A DNA stretch of 29,815 bases from Elusimicrobia bacterium RIFCSPLOWO2_12_FULL_59_9 (GTDB lineage Bacteria > Elusimicrobiota > Elusimicrobia > O2-12-FULL-59-9). The translations under genes and the position numbers were made by a program. How positions within the stretch are numbered: position 1 is the stretch's first letter; each line of letters opens with the position of its first letter. The notes beneath the pieces were generated by a model. It saw only the letters and a list, made by a program, of their open reading frames with translations. It did no database searches and was not told the origin of the DNA. Positions 20,512-27,787 of the stretch are shown piece after piece. The DNA lies in NCBI GenBank assembly GCA_001800185.1, contig MGUX01000153.1:1-29815 (forward strand), in the 5' to 3' direction.

Positions 20512-21642
20512 CTACCCCAATGCCAGCCCTTCAAGCGCCGTCCGCGCGTGTTCCCGCTGTAGATGGCCGTAGTGCTTTTCGATCATAGCAACGCTCGTGC
20601 CGCTGATCTTGGCGACGGTGAAGATGTCGAGCCCGCCGGTCACCAGGTCCGTGATCGTGGAATGACGCAGGGTGTATGCGCAGGTATCGGCGGGCAGCTT
20701 GGCCGCCTTGGCCGCTTCCTTGATCTGATCGCGCCACTCGAAGCGGTCCCACTGGCGGCCGTCTGCACGCGCTACGAGCCAGGCCGCCGGCAGCTTGTCC
20801 TTGGCGCACGCCTTGAAGTGCGCGAGGGCGTCGCTGGCAAGCGGGAGGTCCCGCCCGCCGGTCTTGCCGAACGGCACGCGCAGGGTCCGATGCCTGGGGT
20901 CTAGGTGCTCGACGCGCAGGTTGGCCAGTTCTCCAGGACGCATGGGAAGCAGCGCCAGCGACATAAGCAGCGGCCGGACTTCCTCGGGCGCTTTGGCGAT
21001 CAACTTCCGGCGCGCTGCCCGGTCCAGGTAGAGCGTACGGCGGTTGTCATCGCCCTCCAGGGGCTTCAGTTCCTCTGACCATGCGTGATCACTGGCAACG
21101 GCCCGGCGCTGGTAGGAGAGGTTCAGGGCGGCCCGCAGGGCCGTCGCATTTCGGTTGTAGGAGCTTCTGGAATGTCCGGCGGTCAGGATTCGCTTCTTCC
21201 ACTCGGCTATGTGCCGTGGCGTGAGCTTCTGAAGCGCTACACGGCCCAGCGGATCATTGTCGATCAACCGGCCAAAGCGACCCTTGGGATCGACGGCAGC
21301 GGCCGCGGACTTCTCGATCTTCACTTTCTCCACGTAGGCCGCGCATGCGCCCTTAACAGTCAGGATGTCGGTTGACCCGCCGCGGTCAAGGTGCATAAAC
21401 CACTTCTCGGCATCTTTCTTGGCCGCGTCAAAGCGTTCCTTTTCGGGTAGGGTAGCGAAGTCCCCGAGCGGCTGGTACTCGTACCCCTCGCCATCGTAGA
21501 GCCGGGCAAGCCAGGTGCCCGGGGAGGCTGTAGTCAGGCGGCGGAAGCCAATATGCCGGCCTTGCGTGAGTCGCTGCCAGTAGGGGTCCCGGCGAGCTTT
21601 CAGGCGGTTGCGGGCATCAACGCGGTGCAAGTGCACGGTCAT
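20512..21642 (-). CDS. Tyrosine integrase of element 1
   Basis: A 376-residue phage-type tyrosine recombinase. The C-terminal catalytic set is R235 (LPMRPGELANL), K260 (FGKTGGR), R326 in YTLRHS (the first His is Tyr, a known variant) and the nucleophile Y358 (IEKHYGHLQ). The N-terminus has an arm-binding-type region (RDPYWQRLTQGRHIGFRRLT) and a SAM-like core-binding domain near 95-180. GGAG stands upstream of the ATG. It lies near the right end of its element, about 150 bases from att copy 2, with TATGAAAC repeats between; the same repeats sit beside att copy 1. It should insert and excise element 1 at tRNA-Val. Confidence 0.94.
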   Translation of the reverse strand: MTVHLHRVDARNRLKARRDPYWQRLTQGRHIGFRRLTTASPGTWLARLYDGEGYEYQPLGDFATLPEKERFDAAKKDAEKWFMHLDRGGSTDILTVKGACAAYVEKVKIEKSAAAAVDPKGRFGRLIDNDPLGRVALQKLTPRHIAEWKKRILTAGHSRSSYNRNATALRAALNLSYQRRAVASDHAWSEELKPLEGDDNRRTLYLDRAARRKLIAKAPEEVRPLLMSLALLPMRPGELANLRVEHLDPRHRTLRVPFGKTGGRDLPLASDALAHFKACAKDKLPAAWLVARADGRQWDRFEWRDQIKEAAKAAKLPADTCAYTLRHSTITDLVTGGLDIFTVAKISGTSVAMIEKHYGHLQREHARTALEGLALG

Positions 21643-21664
21643 AGCGTCGCTCCAAAGGGCTTAG

Positions 21665-21683
21665 TATGAAACAAGTATGAAAC
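21665..21683 (+). repeat. Integrase arm-type repeats, right end
   Basis: TATGAAAC occurs at 21665-21672 and 21676-21683, an 11-base period. TATGAAA at 1733-1739 and 1744-1750 near att copy 1 has the same orientation and period. Paired repeats on both arms of an attachment site are typical of arm sites for tyrosine integrases. Confidence 0.6.
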
Positions 21684-21790
21684 GATACGGCCTTGGACGC
21701 AAGCGGACTGTGTAGGATTACCTCGCGGATTCTCCCTATGAGATCAGTGGATTGTGTTGGATGGCCCCGGACTTCAAAAACTGTGTTATT

Positions 21791-21840
21791 CTGCTCTCAC
21801 ACAGCAGGGGCCACTGGTTCGATCCCAGTACCGCCCACCA
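21791..21840 (+). repeat. Attachment-site core, copy 2 (junction of elements 1 and 2)
   Basis: Fifty bases identical to the tRNA-Val 3' half, ending in CCA. It marks the right end of element 1 and the left end of element 2. It lacks the 5' half of the tRNA, so it cannot make a functional tRNA. Confidence 0.95.
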
Positions 21841-21846
21841 TCTGAA

Positions 21847-22929
21847 TCAAGCAGTTCCATCAGTAGCAATTGTTCCTGCTACCGCACTGGGTACCGGTTT
21901 GGGTACCCCCTCCAACATTGCCACCGCATCGCGAGCATTCGCCGGCGCCAGGTGCGAGTACCGCTCGGACATTCGCAGGGTGCTATGACCCAGTATCGCC
22001 GCGATATGGCCGATCGGGACGCCCTTCTGGGCCAACCACGACCCGCAGGTATGCCGCAGATCATGGAAGCGCACTCCGGCGATCCTCGCGCTTTGCAACG
22101 CATGCCTATAGCTCGACTTCACCGACACGATCCGCTCACCGTCCGGACCGCAAAACACCCAAGCCGCTTCCGGGCACCGCTCCGACCGGTACTGGAACCG
22201 CCGCAGCAAGGCTTCCCGCGCCGCTTCGTTGATCGGTACGAGCCGCGCTTTCGCCGCTTTCGTATCCGACGCCCGCAGACGTATCACGCTCGCCTCAAAA
22301 TCAACCCGCGACCATTCCAGCCCGAGCAGCTCGCCCTTCCTGCAGCCCGTCATTACTGCGACGGTTATCAGATCAGCCAGGTACGGGGCGCGCTTCTGCC
22401 GGGAAGCAGCCGACACCAGCAACTCGAACTGCTCCCGCGTCAGATAGACCTGCCTTCCCTCGCTCTCCGGTTCGCGCATCCCTTGGGCCGGATTCGGAAT
22501 CTCCCAGTCCCAATCGAGGCGCGCCCTGTTGAACGCCACTGACAGCAGCCCTAGTTCCCTGTTGACGGTGCTTCCCTTCACTCCCGCAGCCCTGCGCGAT
22601 GCGATGTAGCTCCGCACGTCGGCCCGCTTGAGTTCATTCAGCACCCAGCCCGAGAAGTAGGGATGCAACCGCTTTACCGTCCAAGCATCACGCTCCGCAC
22701 TACGCTTTGTGCCTTGCGTCTCTTTCAGGTATCGCAGCATCAACTCATCGAAGGTAAAGCGCGGCTGAGTGCCCCACAAACGCTGCTGCCGAGCCTCTAG
22801 CCGCCACTTCCCTTCAAGCTCCCCCGCTTCCCGCCTGTCAGCCGTACCAGTAGACCGCTTAACTCTCTTGCCGCTTGCGTCCCGGAAGCGGCCATACCAG
22901 AACGCAGATCCTGCGCGTTTGAATAGCAT
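21847..22929 (-). CDS. Tyrosine integrase of element 2
   Basis: A 360-residue recombinase, only distantly related to the element 1 enzyme. The catalytic set is complete: R197 (MTGCRKGELLGLEW), K224 (SDTKAAKAR), H289 and R292 (FHDLRHTCGSW), H315 (ILGHST) and Y324 (SERYSHL). The N-terminal domain (FKRAGSAFWYGRFRDASGKR) is a short arm-binding fold. Its stop lies six bases from the attachment core, a layout usual for integrases at tRNA sites. GGAAAGGATC precedes the ATG, within the 3' end of the upstream HTH gene, which it overlaps by 133 bases in another frame. Confidence 0.95.
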   Translation of the reverse strand: MLFKRAGSAFWYGRFRDASGKRVKRSTGTADRREAGELEGKWRLEARQQRLWGTQPRFTFDELMLRYLKETQGTKRSAERDAWTVKRLHPYFSGWVLNELKRADVRSYIASRRAAGVKGSTVNRELGLLSVAFNRARLDWDWEIPNPAQGMREPESEGRQVYLTREQFELLVSAASRQKRAPYLADLITVAVMTGCRKGELLGLEWSRVDFEASVIRLRASDTKAAKARLVPINEAAREALLRRFQYRSERCPEAAWVFCGPDGERIVSVKSSYRHALQSARIAGVRFHDLRHTCGSWLAQKGVPIGHIAAILGHSTLRMSERYSHLAPANARDAVAMLEGVPKPVPSAVAGTIATDGTA

Positions 22930-23159
22930 GGACTAGATCCTTTCCACGCTACCGGCTCCGCGCACTTCTGATTATGCGCAACTTCGTCGGGCGCTGCCAC
23001 ATACCTTCGCAGCGCCTCAGCCGCGATAAGCACTCGACGACCAACCCGGACGGAAGGCAATCCACCACATGCAACCAGCCGTTGCACTGTGCGAAGCGAG
23101 ACGCCCCCGAGTTTTTCAGCAGCTTCCCGCAGCGAATAGGCAAGACGATCATCTGCCAT
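22797..23159 (-). CDS. Excisionase-like HTH protein
   Basis: A 120-residue protein whose first ~55 residues are an excisionase/MerR-type HTH: YSLREAAEKLGGVSLRTVQR then LVACGGLPSVRVGRRVLIAA, followed by EALRRYV. This fold bends DNA and directs integrases to excise. The ATG at 23159 follows GGGACC. The C-terminal half is read across the start of the integrase gene, a 133-base out-of-frame overlap, and looks like random Gly/Ser/Arg-rich sequence; the functional domain ends well before. It overlaps the rep gene by 11 bases upstream, so rep, this gene and the integrase form one tight operon. Confidence 0.75.
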   Translation of the reverse strand: MADDRLAYSLREAAEKLGGVSLRTVQRLVACGGLPSVRVGRRVLIAAEALRRYVAAPDEVAHNQKCAEPVAWKGSSPCYSNAQDLRSGMAASGTQAARELSGLLVRLTGGKRGSLKGSGG

Positions 23160-24012
23160 TGAGGTCCCACGAGAACACGACCCCGGCCCCGTATTCGTCA
23201 TTCATGTAGTGATAGCCGACGATCCCGGCAACGCTCTCCACAAGCCCGCGAGTGGCCTCCAGCGCGCCGCTCATGGTCCGAGTTCCGAGCCGGACGAACC
23301 GTAGCGGAACGTCGATCCCGCGCGACGCGCGGAAGCGATGCCGATTCAGCGTGCCCGGACCGCCAAACTCTTTCGATAAATACTTGGAGAGGTATCGACA
23401 TAGCGCGAGCCGTGGATTACCGGAACCATGTCGCGGAGGCTCTACGTCGATGTTCCCTTCCCCTACGATGCCCTGCCAGGTGGACCGCAGAAACGTAACG
23501 TCCTGCCACCCGCGCACCGCGAGGTGCCAATGCCATGCTCCCCGCTTCTGCCGTTCGGGAACCGCGACGAACTGGAAAGCCGGATAGGTAGCGCGGACCT
23601 TGCGCTCAAACTTCGCGAGATCGGCCGAGGATTGCGCGAAGTCCTCTACGTTGTCCCGATAGGTAAGGGTCAACAGGTGATCCAGTTGTGCCGCAAGGAC
23701 CAGCTGCCGAACGCGATTCCTCGCCCGCCGCCCTGCCCGCTTCTCGTTCTCCTCGCGATCCTTCGACTCGCCCCGGATGCCCTTTGACCTCGGGAACTCC
23801 CCGATGAACGCGAAGCCCGCCTCCGCCAGCCCTCCGCCGTAGTCAATCAGCTTTGCCCGGTAGCCGCGGAAGCCCCGAGGCGTCCTAGTCAGGGTCCGTT
23901 CCCTGATCTCGTCGGAATATGTCCCTTGGTCAAGTCTAACGGCAAGGGCCCCGGGCGGGCCGCCTGCGGCGGCTGCGCCCGGAGCCACCCGCCGCGCCTC
24001 ACCCGGAAACAC
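23149..24012 (-). CDS. HUH-type rolling-circle replication initiator
   Basis: A 287-residue Rep protein. The three motifs of HUH endonucleases are in order: HLLTLTYRD (about 112-120), AWHWHLAV with the metal-binding HUH pair H161-W-H163, and CRYLSKYLSKEF with two candidate nicking tyrosines (Y207, Y211). A basic helix (RRARNRVRQLVLAA) precedes motif 1. This is the layout of plasmid, satellite and filamentous-phage Rep proteins that nick a double-stranded origin. A GTG start follows GGGGG; the first ~25 residues are low-complexity Ala/Gly/Pro encoded by a GC-rich hairpin. Its gene is transcribed away from the adhesin gene and toward the integrase. Confidence 0.85.
   Translation of the reverse strand: MFPGEARRVAPGAAAAGGPPGALAVRLDQGTYSDEIRERTLTRTPRGFRGYRAKLIDYGGGLAEAGFAFIGEFPRSKGIRGESKDREENEKRAGRRARNRVRQLVLAAQLDHLLTLTYRDNVEDFAQSSADLAKFERKVRATYPAFQFVAVPERQKRGAWHWHLAVRGWQDVTFLRSTWQGIVGEGNIDVEPPRHGSGNPRLALCRYLSKYLSKEFGGPGTLNRHRFRASRGIDVPLRFVRLGTRTMSGALEATRGLVESVAGIVGYHYMNDEYGAGVVFSWDLNGR
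23951..23982. repeat. GC-rich nested hairpin in the 5' end of rep
   Basis: CCGGGC (23951-23956) pairs with GCCCGG (23977-23982), and inside it GCCGCC-TGC-GGCGGC (23959-23973) is a perfect hairpin. It lies inside the first codons of rep, encoding an Ala/Gly/Pro run, and may be a single-strand or double-strand origin feature rather than a selected protein sequence. Confidence 0.4.
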
Positions 24013-24014
24013 AG

Positions 24015-24081
24015 AACCCCCATAACAGTAGGTAACTCATACCTACCACTACAGGGGTTCGCTACCTATTAAGTCAATAGG
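24015..24081. promoter_or_regulatory. Nested inverted repeats upstream of rep: operator or replication origin
   Basis: AACCCC (24015-24020) pairs with GGGGTT (24054-24059) and encloses GTAGGTA-ACTCA-TACCTAC (24028-24046), a perfect inverted repeat with a 5-base spacer. A second inverted repeat, CCTATT-AAGTC-AATAGG, follows at 24065-24081. The inner motif recurs with the same spacer at 24463-24481. Such cruciforms near a rep gene are typical of a nick site or repressor operator. Confidence 0.55.
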
Positions 24082-24091
24082 GCCTGATTCC

Positions 24092-24451
24092 CTACGCTTT
24101 GGCTCCCCGGACGGTCGGCTGCCTGACCCCCGGCTCCTGCCCGCGCACCGCCCGCCAGAAGCTCAGGCCCTTCTGGACCAGCTCCCACGCCACCAGCTTG
24201 GACGCCTTGGGGCCGATCTCCGGCGCCAGGTTGGGGTTCCTGTAGCTGAAGTCCTTTCGCCCCAGCTGTATGATCTCCTCGTACTTCTTGATCGTCCGAG
24301 CATCGTGCACCAGCATCATTGGCTTCCACCCCATGTGCTCGCTGACGAACGCAAGCCCGATCGCAGCCTCGAGCTGCGTGATGTCGCCCTTGAAACTCGC
24401 GGTCGCCTTGTCGATTGTCTTCTTGAGGTCGCGCAGTTGCTCATCCGTCAT
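24092..24451 (-). CDS. Hypothetical protein of element 2
   Basis: A 119-residue helical soluble protein starting MTDEQLRDLKKTIDKATASF. The ATG at 24451 is preferred because GAGG stands upstream and the operator at 24463-24481 then sits before it; an upstream start is possible. The segment TQLEAAIGLAFVSEHMGWKP and KLVAWELVQKGLSFWRAVRG are the most hydrophobic. The C-terminus is basic. It is co-oriented with rep and the integrase, about 80 bases before rep, and could be a repressor or replication accessory. No family is recognised. Confidence 0.6.
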   Translation of the reverse strand: MTDEQLRDLKKTIDKATASFKGDITQLEAAIGLAFVSEHMGWKPMMLVHDARTIKKYEEIIQLGRKDFSYRNPNLAPEIGPKASKLVAWELVQKGLSFWRAVRGQEPGVRQPTVRGAKA

Positions 24452-24462
24452 GGTGGGCCTCA

Positions 24463-24481
24463 GTAGGTGTCGGATACCTAT
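24463..24481. promoter_or_regulatory. Second GTAGGTR-N5-TACCTAY operator
   Basis: GTAGGTG-TCGGA-TACCTAT lies 12 bases before the start of the 24451 gene. It has the same arm length and spacer as the site at 24028-24046, with two base changes. A repressor or Rep binding to both sites would couple the two transcripts. Confidence 0.55.
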
Positions 24482-24707
24482 GATAGCCGAGTTACCCACC
24501 GCGCGCGAATTCCCGCTATCGGGCCTTGCGATTCTAAGGGTCGCAGCCCGGTCGCGGCGCGCGCCGTGGATAACCCGCCCTCGATTCCGCCGCAGCGTCG
24601 GACAGTTTGATTAAGCACCACAGTCAGGCTTGCTATGCGAGGTGCTCACGCGTACCGTGCTGATGAATCATCGCACCCGTTGTTCAAGCAGAAAAAGGAC
24701 GACCACC

Positions 24708-26300
24708 ATGTGCAAGCAAGCCGTATCCGCGTTACGCAAGCTCACCCCCATCGCGCTGGCCCTCGGCCTGGCGTTGTCCGCCCTGCCGGCGCGGGCGCTT
24801 GTTTGCGATGCAGATGGTGCGGGGGGCAATGGCGGTAGCACGGATGACGGTGTCGCCTCCGCCTTTGCTTGCGGCATCGCCAATAATGTTGGCGGTAGCC
24901 CAGCCGGTGGTTCGAGCAGCGCGGTCGGGCAGGGCAACACTGCCAGCGGCATGGACAGTAGCGCGGTTGGGTTCCGCAACACCGCCAGCGGTGACAGCAG
25001 CAGCGCGGTCGGGTTCCGCAACACCGCCAGCGGTGACATCAGCAGCGCGGTCGGGCGCGACAACACTGCCAGCGGCGGCAACAGCAGCGCGGTCGGGCGC
25101 GGCAACACCGCCAGCGGCGAGGAAAGCAGCGCGGTCGGGTTCATCAACACCGCGAGCGGCAACAGGAGCAGCGCGGTCGGGCGCGGCAACACCGCCAGCG
25201 GCCTGTCCGGCAGCGCCGTCGGGCACGCCAACACCGCCAGCGGCCTGTCCGGCAGCGCCCTCGGGAACAGCAACACCGCCAGCGGCGGATCCAGCAGCGC
25301 CCTCGGGAACAGCAACACCGCCAGCGGCCAGGTCAGCAGCGCGATGGGCTTCAGCAACACCGCTAGCAGCGATGGCGGCAACGCGATCGGGAGCTTCAAC
25401 ACCGCCAGCGGCAACAGCAGCAGCGCGATTGGGCACCTCAACACCGCCAGCGGCGGGAGCAGCAGCGCGTTCGGGAACAGCAACACTGCCAGCGGCCAGA
25501 GCAGCAGCGCGATCGGGAACAGCAATACTGCCAGCGGCCAGTACAGCGGCGCGATCGGGAACAGCAACACTGCCAGCGGCGAAGGCAGCAGTGCGATCGG
25601 GTACGGCAACACTGCCAGCGGCCAGTACAGCGGCGCGGTCGGGCTCTTCAACAGTGCTAGCGGCGAGAGCAGCAGCGCGATTGGGTACGGCAACACTGCC
25701 AGTGGCAACCGCAGTCTGGCCATGGGCGCGGAATCCTCGACGGGTGCGGGCGCGACGTCGTCGATCGCCATCGGAGATGGGGCTGTGGTCAACGATAACG
25801 CCGTGAGCGCCATCGCCATTGGCACCGGCGCCAATGCGCGATCCACGAATGCCATCGCCATCGGCGCGGGCGCCGTCGCCTCGCACGCCAATTCCGTCGC
25901 CTTGGGCAACGGCTCGGTGACGTCTTCGGCCAATTCGGTGTCGGTAGGTTTTGCCGGCGGCGAGCGCACCATCCAGAACGTGGCGCCCGGCGTGCTGGGC
26001 ACGGACGCGGTGAATGTGGATCAGTTGAACGCCATCACCAGCGGCACGAGCGCGGCAATTCAAAACGTTGAACGGCTGGCCTCACGCGGTACGGCCATTG
26101 CGATGGCGTCGGTACAGGCCATCCCTAATCTGGCGGCGGGTGAATCCGGCGTCGGCATCGGGGTGGGGCACTTTAACGGCGAAATTGCCATTGGCGCGGG
26201 CTTCGGCCATGCCATCACCAATAACCTGACATTGTCGGCGGGCGTGGCGCAATCGGGCGGCAAAATCGGTTCGCGCATCGGTCTGGGCTTCAAGTTCTGA
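24708..26300 (+). CDS. Trimeric autotransporter adhesin (YadA-like)
   Basis: A 530-residue surface adhesin of the trimeric autotransporter family (type Vc). ATG 24708 is chosen because AAGGACG lies upstream and the signal peptide (LTPIALALGLALSALPARAL) then starts correctly. Nineteen head repeats of 14 residues follow (consensus SNTASGxSSSAIGN), then variant head repeats (AIAIGTGANARSTNAIAIGA), a neck (GTDAVNVDQLNA), almost no coiled-coil stalk, and a C-terminal YadA anchor ending GSRIGLGFKF, where the terminal Phe is expected for BamA-dependent insertion. It is the main cargo of element 2 and probably alters attachment or phage sensitivity of the host. Confidence 0.93.
   Translation: MCKQAVSALRKLTPIALALGLALSALPARALVCDADGAGGNGGSTDDGVASAFACGIANNVGGSPAGGSSSAVGQGNTASGMDSSAVGFRNTASGDSSSAVGFRNTASGDISSAVGRDNTASGGNSSAVGRGNTASGEESSAVGFINTASGNRSSAVGRGNTASGLSGSAVGHANTASGLSGSALGNSNTASGGSSSALGNSNTASGQVSSAMGFSNTASSDGGNAIGSFNTASGNSSSAIGHLNTASGGSSSAFGNSNTASGQSSSAIGNSNTASGQYSGAIGNSNTASGEGSSAIGYGNTASGQYSGAVGLFNSASGESSSAIGYGNTASGNRSLAMGAESSTGAGATSSIAIGDGAVVNDNAVSAIAIGTGANARSTNAIAIGAGAVASHANSVALGNGSVTSSANSVSVGFAGGERTIQNVAPGVLGTDAVNVDQLNAITSGTSAAIQNVERLASRGTAIAMASVQAIPNLAAGESGVGIGVGHFNGEIAIGAGFGHAITNNLTLSAGVAQSGGKIGSRIGLGFKF
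24930..25727 (+). repeat. Nineteen tandem 42-bp repeats in the adhesin gene
   Basis: Nineteen in-frame 14-codon units with the core AACACYGCCAGCGG and AGCAGCGCG. Neighbouring units differ mostly in the three codons after SG. Such arrays change length by slippage or recombination, which would vary the height of the adhesin head. Confidence 0.85.
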
Positions 26301-26367
26301 TTGGATAACGAGGCAGGTTGGAGAGCGGTCTCCCGCCGGAGATCATTTTTTTATCACGGTGATCGCC

Positions 26368-26721
26368 ATGAAAACTTATCGCTGGATGTTTCCTCTGTTG
26401 TGGTGCGGCGCCGTCCTGCGCGTTGAGGCGCAAACTCCACCGCCTCCACCCAAACCCGCTACCACGCAGCCTGCGCCGGTTGCGCCTGCTCCTTCGCCCA
26501 GGCTGCCACCGATGACGCTGACCGCGCAATTCGGCGGCCCGTTGCAGGACACCGCGATCCAGCGCTTTATCGACGCCGAAACCGGCGTGGTGTGTTACTT
26601 GTATACGCCGTATAACGTGCCTAATAGCCGCAATGAAAAGGGGCAAATTGTGTATGGCTCGAACAATATCGGCAACATCAGTTGCGTCGCGCCGTGGAAA
26701 AGCGACGCGACGCGCAAGTAG
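26368..26721 (+). CDS. Small secreted Pro-rich protein downstream of the adhesin
   Basis: A 117-residue exported protein starting MKTYRWMFPLLWCGAVLRVE. A Pro/Ala-rich linker (PPPPPKPATTQPAPVAPAPS) leads to a short domain with two cysteines: IQRFIDAETGVVCYLYTPYN and QIVYGSNNIGNISCV. The pattern V-C-Y-L-Y-T-P, then V-Y-G-x-N-x-IG-x-IS-C, recurs in small secreted proteins encoded next to trimeric autotransporter genes as far as I recall; that link is from general memory, not proven here. It follows the adhesin gene by 67 bases and is likely co-transcribed, possibly acting as a periplasmic helper. Confidence 0.65.
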   Translation: MKTYRWMFPLLWCGAVLRVEAQTPPPPPKPATTQPAPVAPAPSPRLPPMTLTAQFGGPLQDTAIQRFIDAETGVVCYLYTPYNVPNSRNEKGQIVYGSNNIGNISCVAPWKSDATRK

Positions 26722-26951
26722 CTTTCCTAATAATGGCCTGCGACGCGACATAAGCACCGTAGCGCGAAGCTGCCCAAGGCTAATGGATCACGCGCGACTG
26801 CTTCGCGCTGACCGGTTGAATCCGCCGCCGAACGCCGACATTAAGGAGTGGCCACTGCCGCCGTCGCGCAAATTCTGCGCTGATGCGACAAGTGGGGCCA
26901 CCAGTGGGACCATTTCAGACACGTTCCGGCACTTGCAGTCGTTCCGCCGCG

Positions 26952-27050
26952 GAGCCGTGTAGCGTAAGTTATTGACGCGGAACGACCGCAAAGCCACCTG
27001 CAAGACTCACACAGCAGGGGCCACTGGTTCGATCCCAGTACCGCCCACCA
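26952..27050 (+). repeat. Extended right-end repeat of element 2 (pairs with 28035-28133)
   Basis: The ~55 bases before the att core match the same position at the right end of element 3: GCCGTGTAGCGTAAGTTATT, AACGACCGCAA and GCCACCTGC are shared, with a few substitutions. The shared arm suggests that both ends are recognised by the same recombinase. Confidence 0.85.
27006..27050 (+). repeat. Attachment-site core, copy 3 (junction of elements 2 and 3)
   Basis: Forty-five bases identical to the tRNA-Val 3' end, starting at CTCACAC and ending at CCA. The base pattern before the core (AAGA) differs from copies 1 and 2 (TGCT). Confidence 0.94.
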
Positions 27051-27123
27051 CACGAATCAATCGGCTTCCAGTCCTTGGGTTCCTTGCCCGCCTGGACCCA
27101 CTCAAGCTGGTAGCCGGGCCTCG

Positions 27124-27420
27124 CTACGCCGCCAGCTTGAGCGGTTGAACCTTCGGCCTGCGCCGTTTCCCCGCTTGCCACAGGTCGTAGGCGGCTTGCA
27201 TTTGAAGCCACGACTCGGCCGAGCCTCCGAGCGCCGCCGCCAAGCGCAGGGCCATGTCCGCGCTAACGGCCGCGCGGCCGTTCACCATGCGGGACAGCGC
27301 TACCCGCGAAACGCCGAGCTTTTCCGCAAACTCCGTGACGGAGATCCGGCCCTCGGCCAGCACGGTGTCCTGGAGAACCTCCCCGGGGTGCGGGGGATTG
27401 TGCATACGCGTCTTGGTCAT
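27124..27420 (-). CDS. higA: HigA-type antitoxin (XRE/VapI-like)
   Basis: A 98-residue HTH antitoxin. It starts with the family motif HNPPHPGEVLQDTVL, then has an XRE fold (SVTEFAEKLGVSRVALSRMV, NGRAAVSADMALRLAAALGG) ending SAESWLQMQAAYDLWQA, all typical of HigA. It binds and neutralises the HigB nuclease and represses the shared promoter. Unlike many antitoxins it is the downstream gene: toxin first, then antitoxin, as in classic higBA loci. The gap to the toxin gene is 11 bases. The gene is the sole stabilising module of element 3. Confidence 0.9.
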   Translation of the reverse strand: MTKTRMHNPPHPGEVLQDTVLAEGRISVTEFAEKLGVSRVALSRMVNGRAAVSADMALRLAAALGGSAESWLQMQAAYDLWQAGKRRRPKVQPLKLAA

Positions 27421-27431
27421 CGTCTATGTCC

Positions 27432-27713
27432 TCAGTGATAGTCCTGATAGTCCACAAGCACCGCGTCGGTACCCTCGAACGTGAAAGTCAAACGGTAATT
27501 CTCGTCAACCCACACGGCCCAATGTCCGGCGAGGCCGCCGTGCTTCAGCAAGTGACACTTCCAGCCCGGCATAATCATGTCGTCCGCGCTTCTTGCCGTG
27601 TCCAACCGGCCCAGCTGCAAGCGCAGGCGCTTCGCGTGCTTCGGCTGAATTCCGGCTTTCGAGCCTTCACGGAAGAACCGCTCGATGCCCCGGTGCCGGA
27701 AGCTCTTGATCAT
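27432..27713 (-). CDS. higB: HigB-type toxin (RelE superfamily)
   Basis: A 93-residue mRNA-cleaving toxin of the HigB/RelE superfamily, related to plasmid killer proteins. It reads MIKSFRHRGIERFFREG at the N-terminus, then KHAKRLRLQLGRLDTA, a GWKCHLLKHGGLAGHWAVWV core and the closing NYRLTFTFEGTDAVLVDYQD strands followed by YH, the family signature. The ribosome-bound toxin cuts mRNA. An inverted repeat (27721-27739) lies eight bases upstream of the ATG and is the likely operator for HigA; no clear Shine-Dalgarno is seen, so expression may be low. Confidence 0.9.
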   Translation of the reverse strand: MIKSFRHRGIERFFREGSKAGIQPKHAKRLRLQLGRLDTARSADDMIMPGWKCHLLKHGGLAGHWAVWVDENYRLTFTFEGTDAVLVDYQDYH

Positions 27714-27720
27714 GACGCAG

Positions 27721-27739
27721 TGTATCGCTAAGAGATACA
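27721..27739 (-). promoter_or_regulatory. Inverted-repeat operator of higBA
   Basis: TGTATC-GCTAAGA-GATACA: 6-bp arms and a 7-base spacer, 8 bases upstream of the higB ATG. This is the usual position for an antitoxin operator, and it lies between higB and the divergent small gene at 27788. Confidence 0.6.
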
Positions 27740-27787
27740 GTGGTCAACCGCTTTGCTTACGTGCCTTATCGGAGTAATCTTTTAGCC

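Larger units (their letters stand above)
26722..27123 (+). other. Right end of element 2, non-coding, and att copy 3
   Basis: No supported gene is present. The part from about 26880 to 27050 resembles 27960-28133 at the right end of element 3, with the strongest match in GCCGTGTAGCGTAAGTTATT and GCCACCTGC. Open frames on the minus strand here only read through the att core and were not accepted. Confidence 0.6.

Noticed and set aside
24668..26063. Two long minus-strand and one plus-strand open frames over the adhesin gene (up to 444 residues)
   Set aside because: They are periodic shadow frames of the 42-bp repeats; none has a start site, domain or independent support.
26841..27211. Minus-strand open frames containing WAVLGSNQWPLLCE or GGRYWDRTSGPCCV across att copy 3
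   Set aside because: These are the attachment core translated in other frames, a well-known annotation artefact at tRNA sites.
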